Shown here in pieces: positions 45,611-54,749 of a stretch of DNA of 64,000 nucleotides. The notes below the pieces were generated by a model, which was given only the letters and a program-made list of their open reading frames with translations, was not told the origin of the DNA and searched no databases. The stretch is from Acidobacterium capsulatum ATCC 51196. Lineage in GTDB: Bacteria > Acidobacteriota > Terriglobia > Terriglobales > Acidobacteriaceae. The DNA is taken from the NCBI RefSeq assembly GCF_000022565.1, contig NC_012483.1:2666001-2730000 (forward strand), read 5' to 3'. The position numbers and the translations under genes are program-made. How positions within the stretch are numbered: the first letter of the stretch is position 1; each line of letters opens with the position of its first letter.

Positions 45611-46780
45611 CTACTTCAGAAATGCACGCAGCGCATCGAGCCCGGCATGAATCGCCTGCTCCGGCACAGCATAGCCAAAGCGCACGCTGCCCTCGCCCTG
45701 CGCGCCAAACACGACGCCCGGGATGGTCGCGACGTGGGCCTTCTCCAGCAGCAGGTTCGCGGCCTTGCGGCTATCTTTGCTGATCTTCGCCACGCTGGGG
45801 AAGGCATAGAACGCGCCCTCCGGAACCGGGCACGTCAGCCCGAGTTCGTTGAGGCCGGCCACGAGCAGGTCGCGGCGCTTGCGATACTCCGCGCGGCGCG
45901 CATCCAGCTCGGTCTGGGGTGTTTTCAGCGCCTCAAGCGCGGCATATTGCGTGGGCGTTGAGACGCCGTTGGTGGAGTAGAGGACCATCTTCCGCAGGCC
46001 CGTCATGAAGGGCTCTTTGGCCACGGCATAACCCACGCGCCAGCCTGTCATGCCATAGCTTTTTGAGAGCGTGTAGCAGGTGATGGTGCGCTGCGCCATG
46101 CCGGGCAGCGAAGCGATGGAGACATGATCGCCGTCATACACCAGGTCTTCATAAGCCTCATCGGCAAACACAATCAGGTCACGCTCCATGGCAAAGGCCG
46201 CCACCTCTTCGGCCTCTTTGCGCGAAAATACCGTGCCGGAAGGATTCTGCGGCGTGTTGTAGTAAATGGCGCGCGTCTGCGGCGTCGAGAGCCGCTCCAG
46301 CATCTGCGTAATGCCGCTCTGCCGCGCACTCGCCGTGGACACCAGGAGCGGACGCGCCTCAGCGCCGGTGATCATGTCGCGAATCGGCGTCCAGTACGGC
46401 GAGAAGAGCAGCACATCGTCTCCCGGATCAAGCACCGTCTGGAAAGCGGCATAGAGCGCATGCGCGCCGCCCACCGTCACGATCACGTCTTCCACCTGCA
46501 CGTCCATGTGATTTTTGGTGCGCAGCTTCTCCGCGATGATCTCGCGCAGCGGAGCAATGCCCGAGGACGGAGCATATCGCGTCTGGTTCTCGGCCAGTGC
46601 GCGCGTCATCGCCTGCTTGATGGGCTCGGGCGTATCAAAAAAAGGCTCGCCGCCATGAAAGGCATGCACGGGAACACCGGCAGCGCGCAGTTCGAGAACC
46701 TTGTTGCGAATCTGCACAATGTCAGAAAATCCGACTTCATCAAGCCGCTTCGCCGTGCGGAACGCGCCATTGCCTGCCAT
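45611..46780 (-). CDS. class I/II PLP aminotransferase (aspartate aminotransferase-like)
   Basis: This fold-type I aminotransferase of 389 residues has the PLP lysine in YTLSKSYGMTGWRVGY, the Asp that binds the pyridine nitrogen in VFADEAYEDLVY, NTPQNPSG, and a C-terminal Arg in GSVRFGYA. The substrate pair is not evident; aspartate/prephenate-type aminotransferases are nearest. Start 46780 (MAGNGAFRTAK) has GGGAGAT upstream. It follows the his operon on the same strand after 120 bases, and could be cotranscribed with it. Confidence 0.88.
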   Translation of the reverse strand: MAGNGAFRTAKRLDEVGFSDIVQIRNKVLELRAAGVPVHAFHGGEPFFDTPEPIKQAMTRALAENQTRYAPSSGIAPLREIIAEKLRTKNHMDVQVEDVIVTVGGAHALYAAFQTVLDPGDDVLLFSPYWTPIRDMITGAEARPLLVSTASARQSGITQMLERLSTPQTRAIYYNTPQNPSGTVFSRKEAEEVAAFAMERDLIVFADEAYEDLVYDGDHVSIASLPGMAQRTITCYTLSKSYGMTGWRVGYAVAKEPFMTGLRKMVLYSTNGVSTPTQYAALEALKTPQTELDARRAEYRKRRDLLVAGLNELGLTCPVPEGAFYAFPSVAKISKDSRKAANLLLEKAHVATIPGVVFGAQGEGSVRFGYAVPEQAIHAGLDALRAFLK

Positions 46781-46900
46781 GGATGATCTCCCGGTCTGAA
46801 GATTGCGCACGCGGCTCTTGAGGCTGCTGGCAAAGCAGAACGCGGCCGCGCGACCTATTAGGTTAACCGATGCCGCGGAAATGCCGGTAAACCCAGCATT

Positions 46901-47584
46901 TCACGCGGGCAACAGGCCGGAATAGACGGCCATTCCAGCCACGGCATCCACGCCGATGGCGTCGAGTGCGTCAATCTCCGCCTGCTCGCGAATGCCGCCC
47001 GCCACGATCAGCTCGCGCTCCGTGGCTTTGCGCAGCGCCTCGGCCACAGCAAACGGAAAGCCTGTCAGGGTGCCCTCGGTATCCACATGCGTGTAGAGAA
47101 AGCTGCCGCAGTGTGGCTCCAACTGGCGCAGCGCTTCGAGCGGCGTCACCGAGGTCTGCTCTTTCCAGCCGCGAATCGCCACCTGGCCGCCTTTGGTGTC
47201 GATGCTGGCGACGAAATGCTTCGGACCGATAGTCTGCGCGATAGCCGCGGCGGTCTCTACCGCGACGGGCTGCTCGGCATCCGCGCGAAAGAGCACCGAG
47301 CCAAAGATGACGCGGCGCGCGCCCAGATCGAGCAGCGCCTGTGCCTGCTCGGGCGTGCGCACTCCGCCGCCAATCTGGCAGGGAAGGCGGCGCGTAATCT
47401 TCTCGATCAGCGCGCGGTTGTCGCCCTGGCGCATGGCCGCATCCAGATCGATCAGCTGCACCAGCGGGTACGCGGAGAAGCGGTCAATCCAATACTCAAA
47501 ATCATCAAAGGCGAGCTTCAGCTTCTCGCCCTGCACCAGTTGGACGATGCGGCCGCCCATCAGGTCAATCGAAGGAATCAGCAT
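46901..47584 (-). CDS. hisA: phosphoribosylformimino-AICAR ribotide isomerase
   Basis: This 227-residue (beta-alpha)8 barrel catalyses the Amadori rearrangement of ProFAR to PRFAR in histidine synthesis. The two catalytic Asp are in [10 protein letters not shown] (start) and THVDTEGT (middle); the phosphate sites are IGGGVRT and VAGGIRE. It is last in the operon and its start overlaps hisF by seven bases. The distinct YTH(V)DTEGTL supports HisA rather than HisF. Confidence 0.95.
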   Translation of the reverse strand: MLIPSIDLMGGRIVQLVQGEKLKLAFDDFEYWIDRFSAYPLVQLIDLDAAMRQGDNRALIEKITRRLPCQIGGGVRTPEQAQALLDLGARRVIFGSVLFRADAEQPVAVETAAAIAQTIGPKHFVASIDTKGGQVAIRGWKEQTSVTPLEALRQLEPHCGSFLYTHVDTEGTLTGFPFAVAEALRKATERELIVAGGIREQAEIDALDAIGVDAVAGMAVYSGLLPA

Positions 47585-48339
47585 GGGAGCCTCATGGGAA
47601 TGGATTGCGCTGCCAGCTCAGCCTTGAGCGAGCGGGCATCCGCGACACCAAAGTGAAAAATGCTCGCGGCTAATGCCGCGTCTGCCTTGCCACGCAAAAA
47701 TACATCGGCAAAGTGCTGCGGCGTGCCCGCGCCGCCCGAGGCAATGACCGGAATCTGCACGGCGCTGCTGACTGCAGCGGTAAGCTCGCAGTCAAACCCG
47801 TCGCGCGTGCCGTCGGCGTCCATTGAGGTGAGCAGAATTTCACCCGCGCCGCGTTGTTCCGCCTCGCGTGCCCAGGCCACCGCGTCGCGGCCCGTGGGCT
47901 TGCGGCCTCCGCTCGCGAACACCTCTGCGCCGGTGGCGTTCCGCCGCGCGTCGATGGCTACCACGACGGCCTGCGCGCCAAACTTTGACCCAATCTCCTC
48001 AATCAGCTCCGGCCGTGTGAGCGCCGCCGAGTTGATGCTGATCTTGTCTGCGCCCGCGTCAAATACTGCGGCGGCGTCATCGGCGGTGCGAATGCCCCCG
48101 CCCACGGTGAAGGGAATGAAGAGCCGTTGCGCGGTCTTGCGCACAGTTTCAAGCAGCGTGCCACGGCCTTCATGCGTAGCCGTAATATCGAGCAGCACAA
48201 TTTCATCCGCCCCCGAGGCCGCGTGGCGCGCGGCGAGTTCGGCTGGGTCGCCGGCGTCCATCAAATCCAGGAATTGTACGCCTTTGACCACGCGGCCATT
48301 CGTGACATCGAGACAGGCGATGATGCGGCGCGTCAGCAT
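47578..48339 (-). CDS. hisF: imidazole glycerol phosphate synthase, cyclase subunit
   Basis: This 253-residue barrel takes ammonia from HisH and turns PRFAR into IGP and AICAR. It has [15 protein letters not shown] (catalytic Asp), [33 protein letters not shown] (second catalytic Asp) and VIASGGAGT. The start at 48339 ([11 protein letters not shown]) overlaps the end of hisH by seven bases; the frame upstream runs through hisH and is a shadow. Confidence 0.96.
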   Translation of the reverse strand: MLTRRIIACLDVTNGRVVKGVQFLDLMDAGDPAELAARHAASGADEIVLLDITATHEGRGTLLETVRKTAQRLFIPFTVGGGIRTADDAAAVFDAGADKISINSAALTRPELIEEIGSKFGAQAVVVAIDARRNATGAEVFASGGRKPTGRDAVAWAREAEQRGAGEILLTSMDADGTRDGFDCELTAAVSSAVQIPVIASGGAGTPQHFADVFLRGKADAALAASIFHFGVADARSLKAELAAQSIPMRLPC

Positions 48340-48932
48340 GCGAGCCTCACAAAGTTCTCCAGAATGCGCAGCCCCGCCTCGCCGGATTTTTCCGGGTGAA
48401 ACTGAACGCCCATGATGTTGTCCCGCTCCACCGCAGCCGAAAAGGCCTGGCCATATTCTGTAACCGCCGCAGTGCCGTTTACCACCGGAGCGCAATACGA
48501 ATGCGTGAAATAGACATAGGACTGTTGCGAAAGCCCGGCGAGCAGGCGCGAGCCCTCGCGAATCTCCAGCGAATTCCAGCCGACATGCGGCACCTTGAGT
48601 TCCTGAGTAGCGAAGCGCGCGCACTGGCCGCCGAATGCGCCGAACCCCTGTACCGCGGGGGCCTCGGTGCTGCCCTCAAAGAGCCACTGCATGCCCACGC
48701 AGATGCCCAGAAAAGGCGCGCCCGCATCGACGCGCTCGCGCACGGCGGCAGTCAGGCCGTGCTCCTCAAGAAAGCGCGTGGCGGAAAAGTGGCCCACGCC
48801 GGGCAGAATCAGCTTCTGCGCGCGCGCCACCACCGCGGGATCGTCCGTCAGCACCGGTTCGGCCCCGGCCGCGCGCAGCGTTTTGAGCACCGAGGTCAGG
48901 TTGCCCGCCTTGTAATCAATGACGGCAATCAC
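48333..48932 (-). CDS. hisH: imidazole glycerol phosphate synthase, glutaminase subunit
   Basis: This 199-residue class I glutamine amidotransferase supplies ammonia to HisF. The nucleophile Cys lies in [12 protein letters not shown] and the His-Glu pair in [13 protein letters not shown]. The N-terminal [12 protein letters not shown] is typical. The start overlaps the hisB stop as ATGA. The order hisB-hisH-hisF keeps the two synthase subunits nearly adjacent, which favours assembly of the complex. Confidence 0.96.
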   Translation of the reverse strand: MIAVIDYKAGNLTSVLKTLRAAGAEPVLTDDPAVVARAQKLILPGVGHFSATRFLEEHGLTAAVRERVDAGAPFLGICVGMQWLFEGSTEAPAVQGFGAFGGQCARFATQELKVPHVGWNSLEIREGSRLLAGLSQQSYVYFTHSYCAPVVNGTAAVTEYGQAFSAAVERDNIMGVQFHPEKSGEAGLRILENFVRLAC

Positions 48933-49558
48933 AGCAGGCCTTTCGTGCTGGGTAGCATCTCCTTGAGTTGCTCATCGCGCGAGCAGGCAAAGCGCAGCGC
49001 GCGGGCAAAAGCCTTGAAGAGCGCTTCCACCTTGTGATGATTCGAGCGGCCATAGACCGTCTTCAGATGCACATTGGCGCGCGCGCCGCGAGCAAAGCCC
49101 TCAAAGAAATCTTCAACCAGCTCTGATTGCAGGTCGCCCACCAGGCGCGTCTTGACCTTGGTTTTCACCACAGACGACGTGCGCCCGCTCAAGTCGACGG
49201 CCGCGAGGCCCAGCGTTTCGTCCATCGTCATCAGGAAGTAGCCCGCGCGCAAAATGCCGCGCTTGTCGCCCAGCGCCTTGTCAAAAGCCTCGCCCAGCGC
49301 GATGCCCACATCTTCCACCGTGTGGTGTTGATCGACATCGAGATCGCCCTTGCACGCAAGGTCAAGATCAAATGCGCCGTGCCGTGTAAAGAGTTCGAGC
49401 ATGTGATCAAAAAAGCGAATGCCCGTGGAGATGTTGTACTGCCCGCTGCCTTCGATGGTGAGCCGCAGGCTGATCTGCGTTTCGGCCGTCTTGCGGTCGA
49501 GCGACGCCGTGCGCTTCGCACCGGCCGTGACGGGCGTCTTCTTCGTAGCTTTCTTCAT
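48929..49558 (-). CDS. hisB: imidazoleglycerol-phosphate dehydratase
   Basis: This 209-residue manganese enzyme dehydrates IGP to imidazole-acetol phosphate. The metal-binding histidines are in [23 protein letters not shown] and [13 protein letters not shown]. It is monofunctional, lacking the phosphatase domain of E. coli HisB. The first 20 residues are Lys/Ala/Thr-rich (MKKATKKTP). The start at 49558 overlaps the hisC stop as ATGA and was preferred to one five codons upstream. Confidence 0.95.
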   Translation of the reverse strand: MKKATKKTPVTAGAKRTASLDRKTAETQISLRLTIEGSGQYNISTGIRFFDHMLELFTRHGAFDLDLACKGDLDVDQHHTVEDVGIALGEAFDKALGDKRGILRAGYFLMTMDETLGLAAVDLSGRTSSVVKTKVKTRLVGDLQSELVEDFFEGFARGARANVHLKTVYGRSNHHKVEALFKAFARALRFACSRDEQLKEMLPSTKGLL

Positions 49559-50631
49559 GCTTTCCCTTTCCATCCAATCTCAGCCAGCGACTCTTCGAGC
49601 GCCAGAATGCCGGCATCGGTCTGCTCACGCGGGCCAATCGTGATGCGCACACACCCTTCGCATCCGGGGTCGCTGGAGCGGTCGCGCACCAGCACATCGC
49701 GGTCGCGCATGGCCTGTACAAAATGACGGTGCTGCGCGCCAATGCGCACCAGTACAAAATTCGCAGCCGAGGGCCAGCGATGCACCGCGAGGCGGTCCAG
49801 CGCGGCCTCCATCAGAAGGCGCGCCGCCTTTACCTCGCCCACATACCAGTCCAGATACTGCTGATCTTCGAGCGCCGGCGGCAGGCAGGCCAGCGCCAGC
49901 GCATTCACGCTATAGGGCGAGATGACACGCCGCATCCACTGCATCTGCTCTTTGGCGGCGGCCAGCATGCCCAGCCGCAGGCCCGCGAGTCCATAGGCCT
50001 TTGAGAAAGTGCGCGCCACAATCAGGTTCGGAATCTGCCCGACGAGATCCATCACGCTCTCGCCAAAGAAGTGGAAGTATGCCTCATCCACCAGTACGGC
50101 GGCGTGGGGAGCAGCGGTCAGCACTTGCAGAATCTGCTCGCGCGTCACGGTCTGCCCGGTCGGACTGTTGGGGTTGGCAATCGCAATGAGGCGCGTCTGC
50201 GGCGTGATCGCCGCCAGCAATTCCTCCAGCGGAAACGCGAAGCTGTGCCCGGCAACTACGCGGTCGATGCGCGCCTCCGCACCCGAGCCATACACCTCAT
50301 ACATCGAATACGTCGGCACAGGCAGCAGCAGCGCATCGCCGGGGTTGAGATAGGTCTGGCACAGCACGTGAATCGCTTCATCCACGCCATTGGTCAGCAG
50401 CACCTGGTCAGGATGGAGCCCGTGATGCCGCGCCACCATCGCTTCGATCGGTCCGCGTTCGGGATAACGCGTGAGGTCCGCACCGGTGATCGCCGCCAGC
50501 GCTTCGCGCACGCGCGGCGAGCAGGCCAGCGTGTTCTCGTTGAAGTCGAGGCGCAGCCCGCTGCGATCCCCGAGCGGTGGATGATACTCCTTCATGCGCA
50601 GTACGCCCGCGCGCGGTTCCAGACGGCTCAT
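49555..50631 (-). CDS. hisC: histidinol-phosphate aminotransferase
   Basis: This 358-residue PLP enzyme makes histidinol phosphate from imidazole-acetol phosphate and glutamate. The PLP lysine is in [13 protein letters not shown], with [11 protein letters not shown] near the N-terminus, [11 protein letters not shown] and [10 protein letters not shown]. It overlaps the end of hisD as ATGA and the start of hisB as well. The length is normal for the family. Confidence 0.94.
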   Translation of the reverse strand: MSRLEPRAGVLRMKEYHPPLGDRSGLRLDFNENTLACSPRVREALAAITGADLTRYPERGPIEAMVARHHGLHPDQVLLTNGVDEAIHVLCQTYLNPGDALLLPVPTYSMYEVYGSGAEARIDRVVAGHSFAFPLEELLAAITPQTRLIAIANPNSPTGQTVTREQILQVLTAAPHAAVLVDEAYFHFFGESVMDLVGQIPNLIVARTFSKAYGLAGLRLGMLAAAKEQMQWMRRVISPYSVNALALACLPPALEDQQYLDWYVGEVKAARLLMEAALDRLAVHRWPSAANFVLVRIGAQHRHFVQAMRDRDVLVRDRSSDPGCEGCVRITIGPREQTDAGILALEESLAEIGWKGKA

Positions 50632-51914
50632 GCGCGCCTCCTGACGGGTTTCGCACTCTGCAGGCGAACGCGCACCGCATCGGCGTGTCCCACTAATCCC
50701 TCGGCTTCAGCCAGCGCAACCGCCGAGGGGCCGAGCTGCCGCACACCCGTAGCCGAGTACTCCTGCACGGTGACCAGTTTGAGATAATCCATCACGCTCA
50801 GGCCGCCGCGCAGCCGTGCCAGCCCGCTGGTGGGCAGCGTGTGATTGGGGCCGGAGACATAATCGCCCAGCGGCTGCGACGACCAGCGGCCCACAAACAC
50901 CGAGCCGGCGTTGCGCACCCATGCAAGATCGGCAGAGCTATCCACGGTGAGGTGCTCGGCCGCGAGCTGATTGGTGAGCATGCGCGCTTCCTCAACATCT
51001 CTGGTGAGGATGACGGCTCCGTTCGCCGCGATCGATTGCTTTGCAATCGCATTGCTCTGCGCGCGCAGCTTCGTTTTCGCAGCGACTGCGCGGCCCAGTG
51101 CGGCATTGCTGGTCACCAGAATGGCGATGGCGTCCGGATCATGCTCCGCCTGCGCAACGAGATCGGCAGCGATGCCCTCGACCGTTCCGTTCTCACTGGC
51201 GATCACAATTTCCGTGGGGCCGGCCAGCATGTCAATACCGCAATCAAAGCTCACTGCCTTCTTGGCAGCGGTGACGTAGGCATTGCCCGGGCCCACAATC
51301 TTGCCGACACGCTCGATGCTCGCGGTTCCATAGGCCAGCGCGGCGACGGCCTGCGCTCCGCCAATGCGATAAAACTCGGCTACGCCGAGCATGTGCGCGG
51401 CGGCGAGCGTTTCCTTTGCCGGGCGCGGAGACACCGCCACAATGCGCCGCACGCCCGCCACCTGCGCGGGAATCGCGGTCATTAACAGCGTGGAAGGCAG
51501 CGGATAACGCCCACTCGGCACATAGCAACCCACGGCCTCAAGCGGAATCACCTTCTGCCCTGCCGTGACGCCGGGGGCCATCTGCAAGGTGAAGTCTCGC
51601 GGGCGCTGCTTTTGCGCGAAGCGGCGAATATTTTTTGCCGCCTGCTTCAGCGCTGCCTTCAGTTCGGCAGTAGTCGCCTTCCAGGCGGCTTCCATCTCCT
51701 CGGCCGGAATGCGCAGGGGCTCGCTCGCGGCGATGCCGTCGAACTTGGCGCGATAGCGCAGCAAGGCAGCGTCTCCACCACGCCGCACGCCCTGCACAAT
51801 GCGTTGCGCGGCCGGCAGCGCGCGCTCATAGCTCGCTTCGCTGCCGGTCAGCAGGCGGCTCAGAAAATCCTGCGCCGCCTGCGCGCCTCTTCCACGGGTG
51901 CTGAGCACGCGCAT
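50628..51914 (-). CDS. hisD: histidinol dehydrogenase
   Basis: This 428-residue zinc enzyme oxidises histidinol to histidine with two NAD. Signatures include VGCYVPSGRYPLPST, GPGNAYVTAAKKAV, DMLAGPTEIVIASE, QAEHDPDA and AAEHLTVDS. The start at 51914 is the second codon set after the hisG stop (tag-ac-ATG); the longer frame upstream is antisense to nothing and overlaps hisG, so it was rejected. Confidence 0.95.
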   Translation of the reverse strand: MRVLSTRGRGAQAAQDFLSRLLTGSEASYERALPAAQRIVQGVRRGGDAALLRYRAKFDGIAASEPLRIPAEEMEAAWKATTAELKAALKQAAKNIRRFAQKQRPRDFTLQMAPGVTAGQKVIPLEAVGCYVPSGRYPLPSTLLMTAIPAQVAGVRRIVAVSPRPAKETLAAAHMLGVAEFYRIGGAQAVAALAYGTASIERVGKIVGPGNAYVTAAKKAVSFDCGIDMLAGPTEIVIASENGTVEGIAADLVAQAEHDPDAIAILVTSNAALGRAVAAKTKLRAQSNAIAKQSIAANGAVILTRDVEEARMLTNQLAAEHLTVDSSADLAWVRNAGSVFVGRWSSQPLGDYVSGPNHTLPTSGLARLRGGLSVMDYLKLVTVQEYSATGVRQLGPSAVALAEAEGLVGHADAVRVRLQSAKPVRRRA

Positions 51915-51916
51915 GT

Positions 51917-52792
51917 CTAGAGCACCACCTTGTTCAACGGATACTCGACAATGCCCGTCGCATTCGCGGCCTTGAGCCGGGGCACTACATCGCGCACCAC
52001 GCTCTCTTCCAGAATCGTGTTGACGGCGACCCATTCCGAGTTGCTCAGTTCTGAGATTGTGGGCGAGTTGAGCGCGGGCAGCACTGAGAGAATCTGCTGC
52101 AGGTTCTTCTTCTCCACGTTGAGCATCAGGCCCACCTGGCCTTGCGCCGCGATAGCTCCGCGCAGCATCAGCGCCAGGCATTCGAGCTTCTCGCGTTTCC
52201 ACGCGTCGTTGTAGGCGTTGCGGTTCGCGATGAGGTGCGTCTCGCTCTCCATCACCGTGTCGATAATGCGCAGGCGGTTGGCGCGCAGTGAGCTGCCAGT
52301 CTCAGTCACTTCGACAATGGCATCGGCCAGCATGGGCGGCTTCACTTCCGTGGCGCCCCAGCTGAACTCCACCTGCACCGGAACATTGCGCTCGGCAAAG
52401 TAGCGCTTCGTAACTTCGACCAGTTCGGTGGCGATAATCTTGCCGCCCAGGTCTTCGGCTTTTTCAAACTTTGAGTCTTCGGGCACGGCCAGCACCCAGC
52501 GAACCTTCTGGCGGCTCTGCTTGGCATAGACCAGGCTGGTGACGCTCTCCACTGCGAGGCCGCTTTCCACTACCCAGTCAATGCCCGTGAGTCCGGCATC
52601 GAGCACGCCGTGGTTCACGTAGCGCGCCATCTCCTGCGCGCGAATCAGCATGCACTCAATCTCAGTGTCATCGATGCTTGGGAAGTAGGAGCGGCCATTG
52701 GCGTAGATGTGCCATCCGGCACGTTCAAACAGGGCGATGGTGGCATCCTGCAGGCTGCCTTTGGGAATTCCGAGACGCAGTTTGTTGGCCAT
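51917..52792 (-). CDS. hisG: ATP phosphoribosyltransferase, long form
   Basis: This 291-residue committed enzyme of histidine synthesis joins ATP and PRPP. It begins [15 protein letters not shown], has the PRPP-site pattern [18 protein letters not shown], and keeps the C-terminal ACT-like regulatory domain (about residues 215-291), so it is the HisZ-independent long form with expected feedback inhibition by histidine. It shares a TAATG overlap with hisI. Confidence 0.95.
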   Translation of the reverse strand: MANKLRLGIPKGSLQDATIALFERAGWHIYANGRSYFPSIDDTEIECMLIRAQEMARYVNHGVLDAGLTGIDWVVESGLAVESVTSLVYAKQSRQKVRWVLAVPEDSKFEKAEDLGGKIIATELVEVTKRYFAERNVPVQVEFSWGATEVKPPMLADAIVEVTETGSSLRANRLRIIDTVMESETHLIANRNAYNDAWKREKLECLALMLRGAIAAQGQVGLMLNVEKKNLQQILSVLPALNSPTISELSNSEWVAVNTILEESVVRDVVPRLKAANATGIVEYPLNKVVL

Positions 52793-53148
52793 TAGCGCAC
52801 CTCCTGCACGGCAGAGGCGAGCGCCAGCGGACGCGTGAAGCAGCTCACCGTGCCTTCGTGGCACACAAGGCCGTCGCCTTCCACTTCCACGCGGAAGAGC
52901 AGCGTGTCCTGGTCGCAATCGGTGGCTGCGTCGATCACGCGCAGGCGGTTGCCGCTGGTTTCGCCCTTCATCCAGAGCTTCTGGCGAGTGCGGCTCCAGA
53001 AGGTGACAAAGCCGCTCTCCATCGTCTTGCGATAGCTCTCGTCATTCAAAAAACCTACCATGAGCACCTGTCCGGTTTTGGCGTCCTGCACAATGCCGGG
53101 AATCAGGCCCTCCATCTTCGCGAAATCCAGCTTCGTCTCTGTCATCAC
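52792..53148 (-). CDS. hisI: phosphoribosyl-AMP cyclohydrolase
   Basis: This 118-residue zinc enzyme opens the purine ring of PR-AMP. The metal and zinc ligands are in [13 protein letters not shown] and [10 protein letters not shown], and [15 protein letters not shown] is the family centre. There is no HisE domain fused to it, and no hisE elsewhere in the window. As the first structural gene it lies 44 bases after the attenuator. GGAAGAAGAG precedes the start; either of two adjacent Met codons may be used. Confidence 0.95.
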   Translation of the reverse strand: MMTETKLDFAKMEGLIPGIVQDAKTGQVLMVGFLNDESYRKTMESGFVTFWSRTRQKLWMKGETSGNRLRVIDAATDCDQDTLLFRVEVEGDGLVCHEGTVSCFTRPLALASAVQEVR

Positions 53149-53191
53149 TCTTCTTCCTTTTTATCGTTTGCGGTTACAGTTCCTGGCAATG

Positions 53192-53222
53192 AAAAAGCCC
53201 GCCGGCGTGGTCGCCGGCGGGC
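53192..53222 (-). terminator. his operon attenuator (terminator hairpin)
   Basis: Read leftward: a perfect 11-base stem GCCCGCCGGCG / CGCCGGCGGGC (53222-53212 with 53207-53197), a four-base loop, then TTTTT. It lies 29 bases after the stop of the leader peptide and 44 before hisI. The segment CCGGCGG inside the leader ORF (53280-53274) can instead pair with CCGCCGG of the 5' arm, forming an antiterminator. Confidence 0.88.
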
Positions 53223-53250
53223 TATTCCTGAGAATCCTGAGGTCTGGTAC

Positions 53251-53331
53251 TTAGCAGTCGCTTCCAGACAGGTCCGCCGGCACACTCGTCGCTTGATGAT
53301 GATGGTGGCGATGATGGTGGCGGAAGCTCAT
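53251..53331 (-). CDS. hisL: histidine operon leader peptide
   Basis: A 26-codon frame (ATG 53331, TAA 53253-53251) begins MSFRHHHRHHHHQ: seven His codons within nine, mixed CAC and CAT. The remainder (ATSVPADLSGSDC) has no special bias. It lies just before a U-tailed terminator and the his genes. When charged tRNA-His is scarce, ribosomes would stall on the His run, freeing the CCGGCGG segment 15 bases further on to pair with the terminator's 5' arm. With histidine present they would reach the stop and cover it, so the terminator forms. The ATG is only about four bases after the predicted start of transcription, so translation may be leaderless. Confidence 0.88.
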   Translation of the reverse strand: MSFRHHHRHHHHQATSVPADLSGSDC

Positions 53332-53341
53332 CCTGAGTAAG

Positions 53342-53370
53342 ACCCTACTGGGGATGCCGGCGGCTGTCAA
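53342..53370 (-). promoter_or_regulatory. candidate sigma-70 promoter of the his operon
   Basis: Read leftward, TTGACA (53370-53365), 17 bases, TAGGGT (53347-53342). The expected start is near 53335, almost at the leader ATG. The -35 is perfect; the -10 is weak. It begins 18 bases past the stop of the upstream kinase gene. Confidence 0.6.
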
Positions 53371-53387
53371 CCAGTCTTTGTCTTTCC

Positions 53388-54479
53388 CTACTCCGGCAGC
53401 GCTTCCGTAGCGGGAAAGTAAAGCAGCACCTGCGTTCCCTTGCCTTGCTCGGTCAGGATCTCGACGCCGCCACTGTGCAGGCGCATGATGCCATAAACCG
53501 AAGACAACCCCAGCCCATGCCCCTGAGGTTTCGTGGAGAAGTATGGCTCCATGGCATGCTGCCGTGCTTCTTCACTCATGCCCGCGCCCGTGTCTTCGAC
53601 TGACAGCACAACGTAGCTGCCCTCTGCCAGATCAAGCCTCGGGCAGCCTTGCGGCAACCGCTTGATTGCCGTCCGCAGAGTGCAGGTCCCGCCGTGCGTC
53701 ATGGCTTCCATCGCGTTGATCACCAGGTTCAGCAGCACCTCGCGGAACTGGTTCCTGTCGGCCATGGCCCAGCAGTCCGGCGTCAGATCGAGCCGCAGCA
53801 TCATGTCGCCGCCCAAAGCCGCCTGCAGAATGTCCTGCTCGGCGTGCACCAGCTCGGCCAGATCGCATGCCTCCATGCGGCCGGGACGCCGATGCCCGAA
53901 GTGCAGAAGCTGCTGGGCCAGCAGCGAAGCCTCGGCCACCGTATTTGCGATTAGTTCCGCCTGCTGCGCCGCCTCAGGAGGCGCCATTTCACACAGGTGC
54001 GAGGCGGCAAGCTGGATGATCGTGAGCAGATTGTTGAAGTTGTGCGCGATCGCTCCAGATACCCTCGCCATGTTTTCAAGGCTTGTCAGATAGCTGCTGT
54101 CGCGCACCAGATCAAGATTGGGTCGCTGGTCGCGAATCAGAGAGAAGCGCGCCCGCTGGTCCTTCCAGGCCAAAGCAAAAGAGATCACCTCGACCGGGAA
54201 TATCTCACCCGACGACGTGACGTGTTCGCTGAGCAGATTTCCCGCGTGCGCGGCCTGCCCGGAACCGGTCAACTGAGCCAGCGTAGGCCGCACTCTGGCG
54301 GACACAATATCGTTTGCGCGCAGCGTGGCAAAATCTTCCAGCCGGTAGCCATAACGGCGCGCGGCTGCGGCATTGGCTTCCAGAATCGCCCCGGTTTCCG
54401 GGTTCCAGACAAAAATCGGCCACGGAGCCTCCACCAGCAAGGCGCGGCAATCCTTCTCTGGCCAGCCAGACGCCAACAT
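53388..54479 (-). CDS. PAS-domain sensor histidine kinase (orphan)
   Basis: This 363-residue soluble kinase has an N-terminal PAS domain (about residues 10-110: PIFVWNPETGAILEANAAAARRYG), then the phospho-acceptor box SGAIAHNFNNLLTII, and a HATPase domain with LLNLVINAMEAM (N), VEDTGAGMSEE (G1), EPYFSTKPQGHGLGLSSVYG (F, G2). No membrane segment is seen, so the signal is cytoplasmic. No response regulator gene is adjacent. ATG 54479 has GGGGAG upstream and was preferred to TTG 54497. It lies directly upstream of the his promoter on the same strand; no functional link is implied. Confidence 0.87.
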   Translation of the reverse strand: MLASGWPEKDCRALLVEAPWPIFVWNPETGAILEANAAAARRYGYRLEDFATLRANDIVSARVRPTLAQLTGSGQAAHAGNLLSEHVTSSGEIFPVEVISFALAWKDQRARFSLIRDQRPNLDLVRDSSYLTSLENMARVSGAIAHNFNNLLTIIQLAASHLCEMAPPEAAQQAELIANTVAEASLLAQQLLHFGHRRPGRMEACDLAELVHAEQDILQAALGGDMMLRLDLTPDCWAMADRNQFREVLLNLVINAMEAMTHGGTCTLRTAIKRLPQGCPRLDLAEGSYVVLSVEDTGAGMSEEARQHAMEPYFSTKPQGHGLGLSSVYGIMRLHSGGVEILTEQGKGTQVLLYFPATEALPE

Positions 54480-54749
54480 TGAGGACTCCCCGGTCAATCC
54501 ATCTCCTGTCGCCTAGCACCACTTCGAACGTTTGAACCCTGTGGCCAGAGGCATGTGCGACTGCTCAGAGTACCAAGAGCAGATGAACTTATGTCCACAA
54601 GAGAACGAGCGGTCTTTACTTGTCCCCAATAAGATACGTTTCAGATGCATCCAGAGTTCCAGAATGGTGTCAGGCTCGACTTGGGAGGGTTCGCCTCCAG
54701 GTCCGGCTCCACATGCGTTCGTTCCCGCGCCTGTGATTCAATACAGGCT

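Noticed and set aside
48340-48624. N-terminal extension of HisF
   Set aside because: It is an alternative frame inside hisH. The true HisF N-terminus (IIACLDV) starts at 48339.
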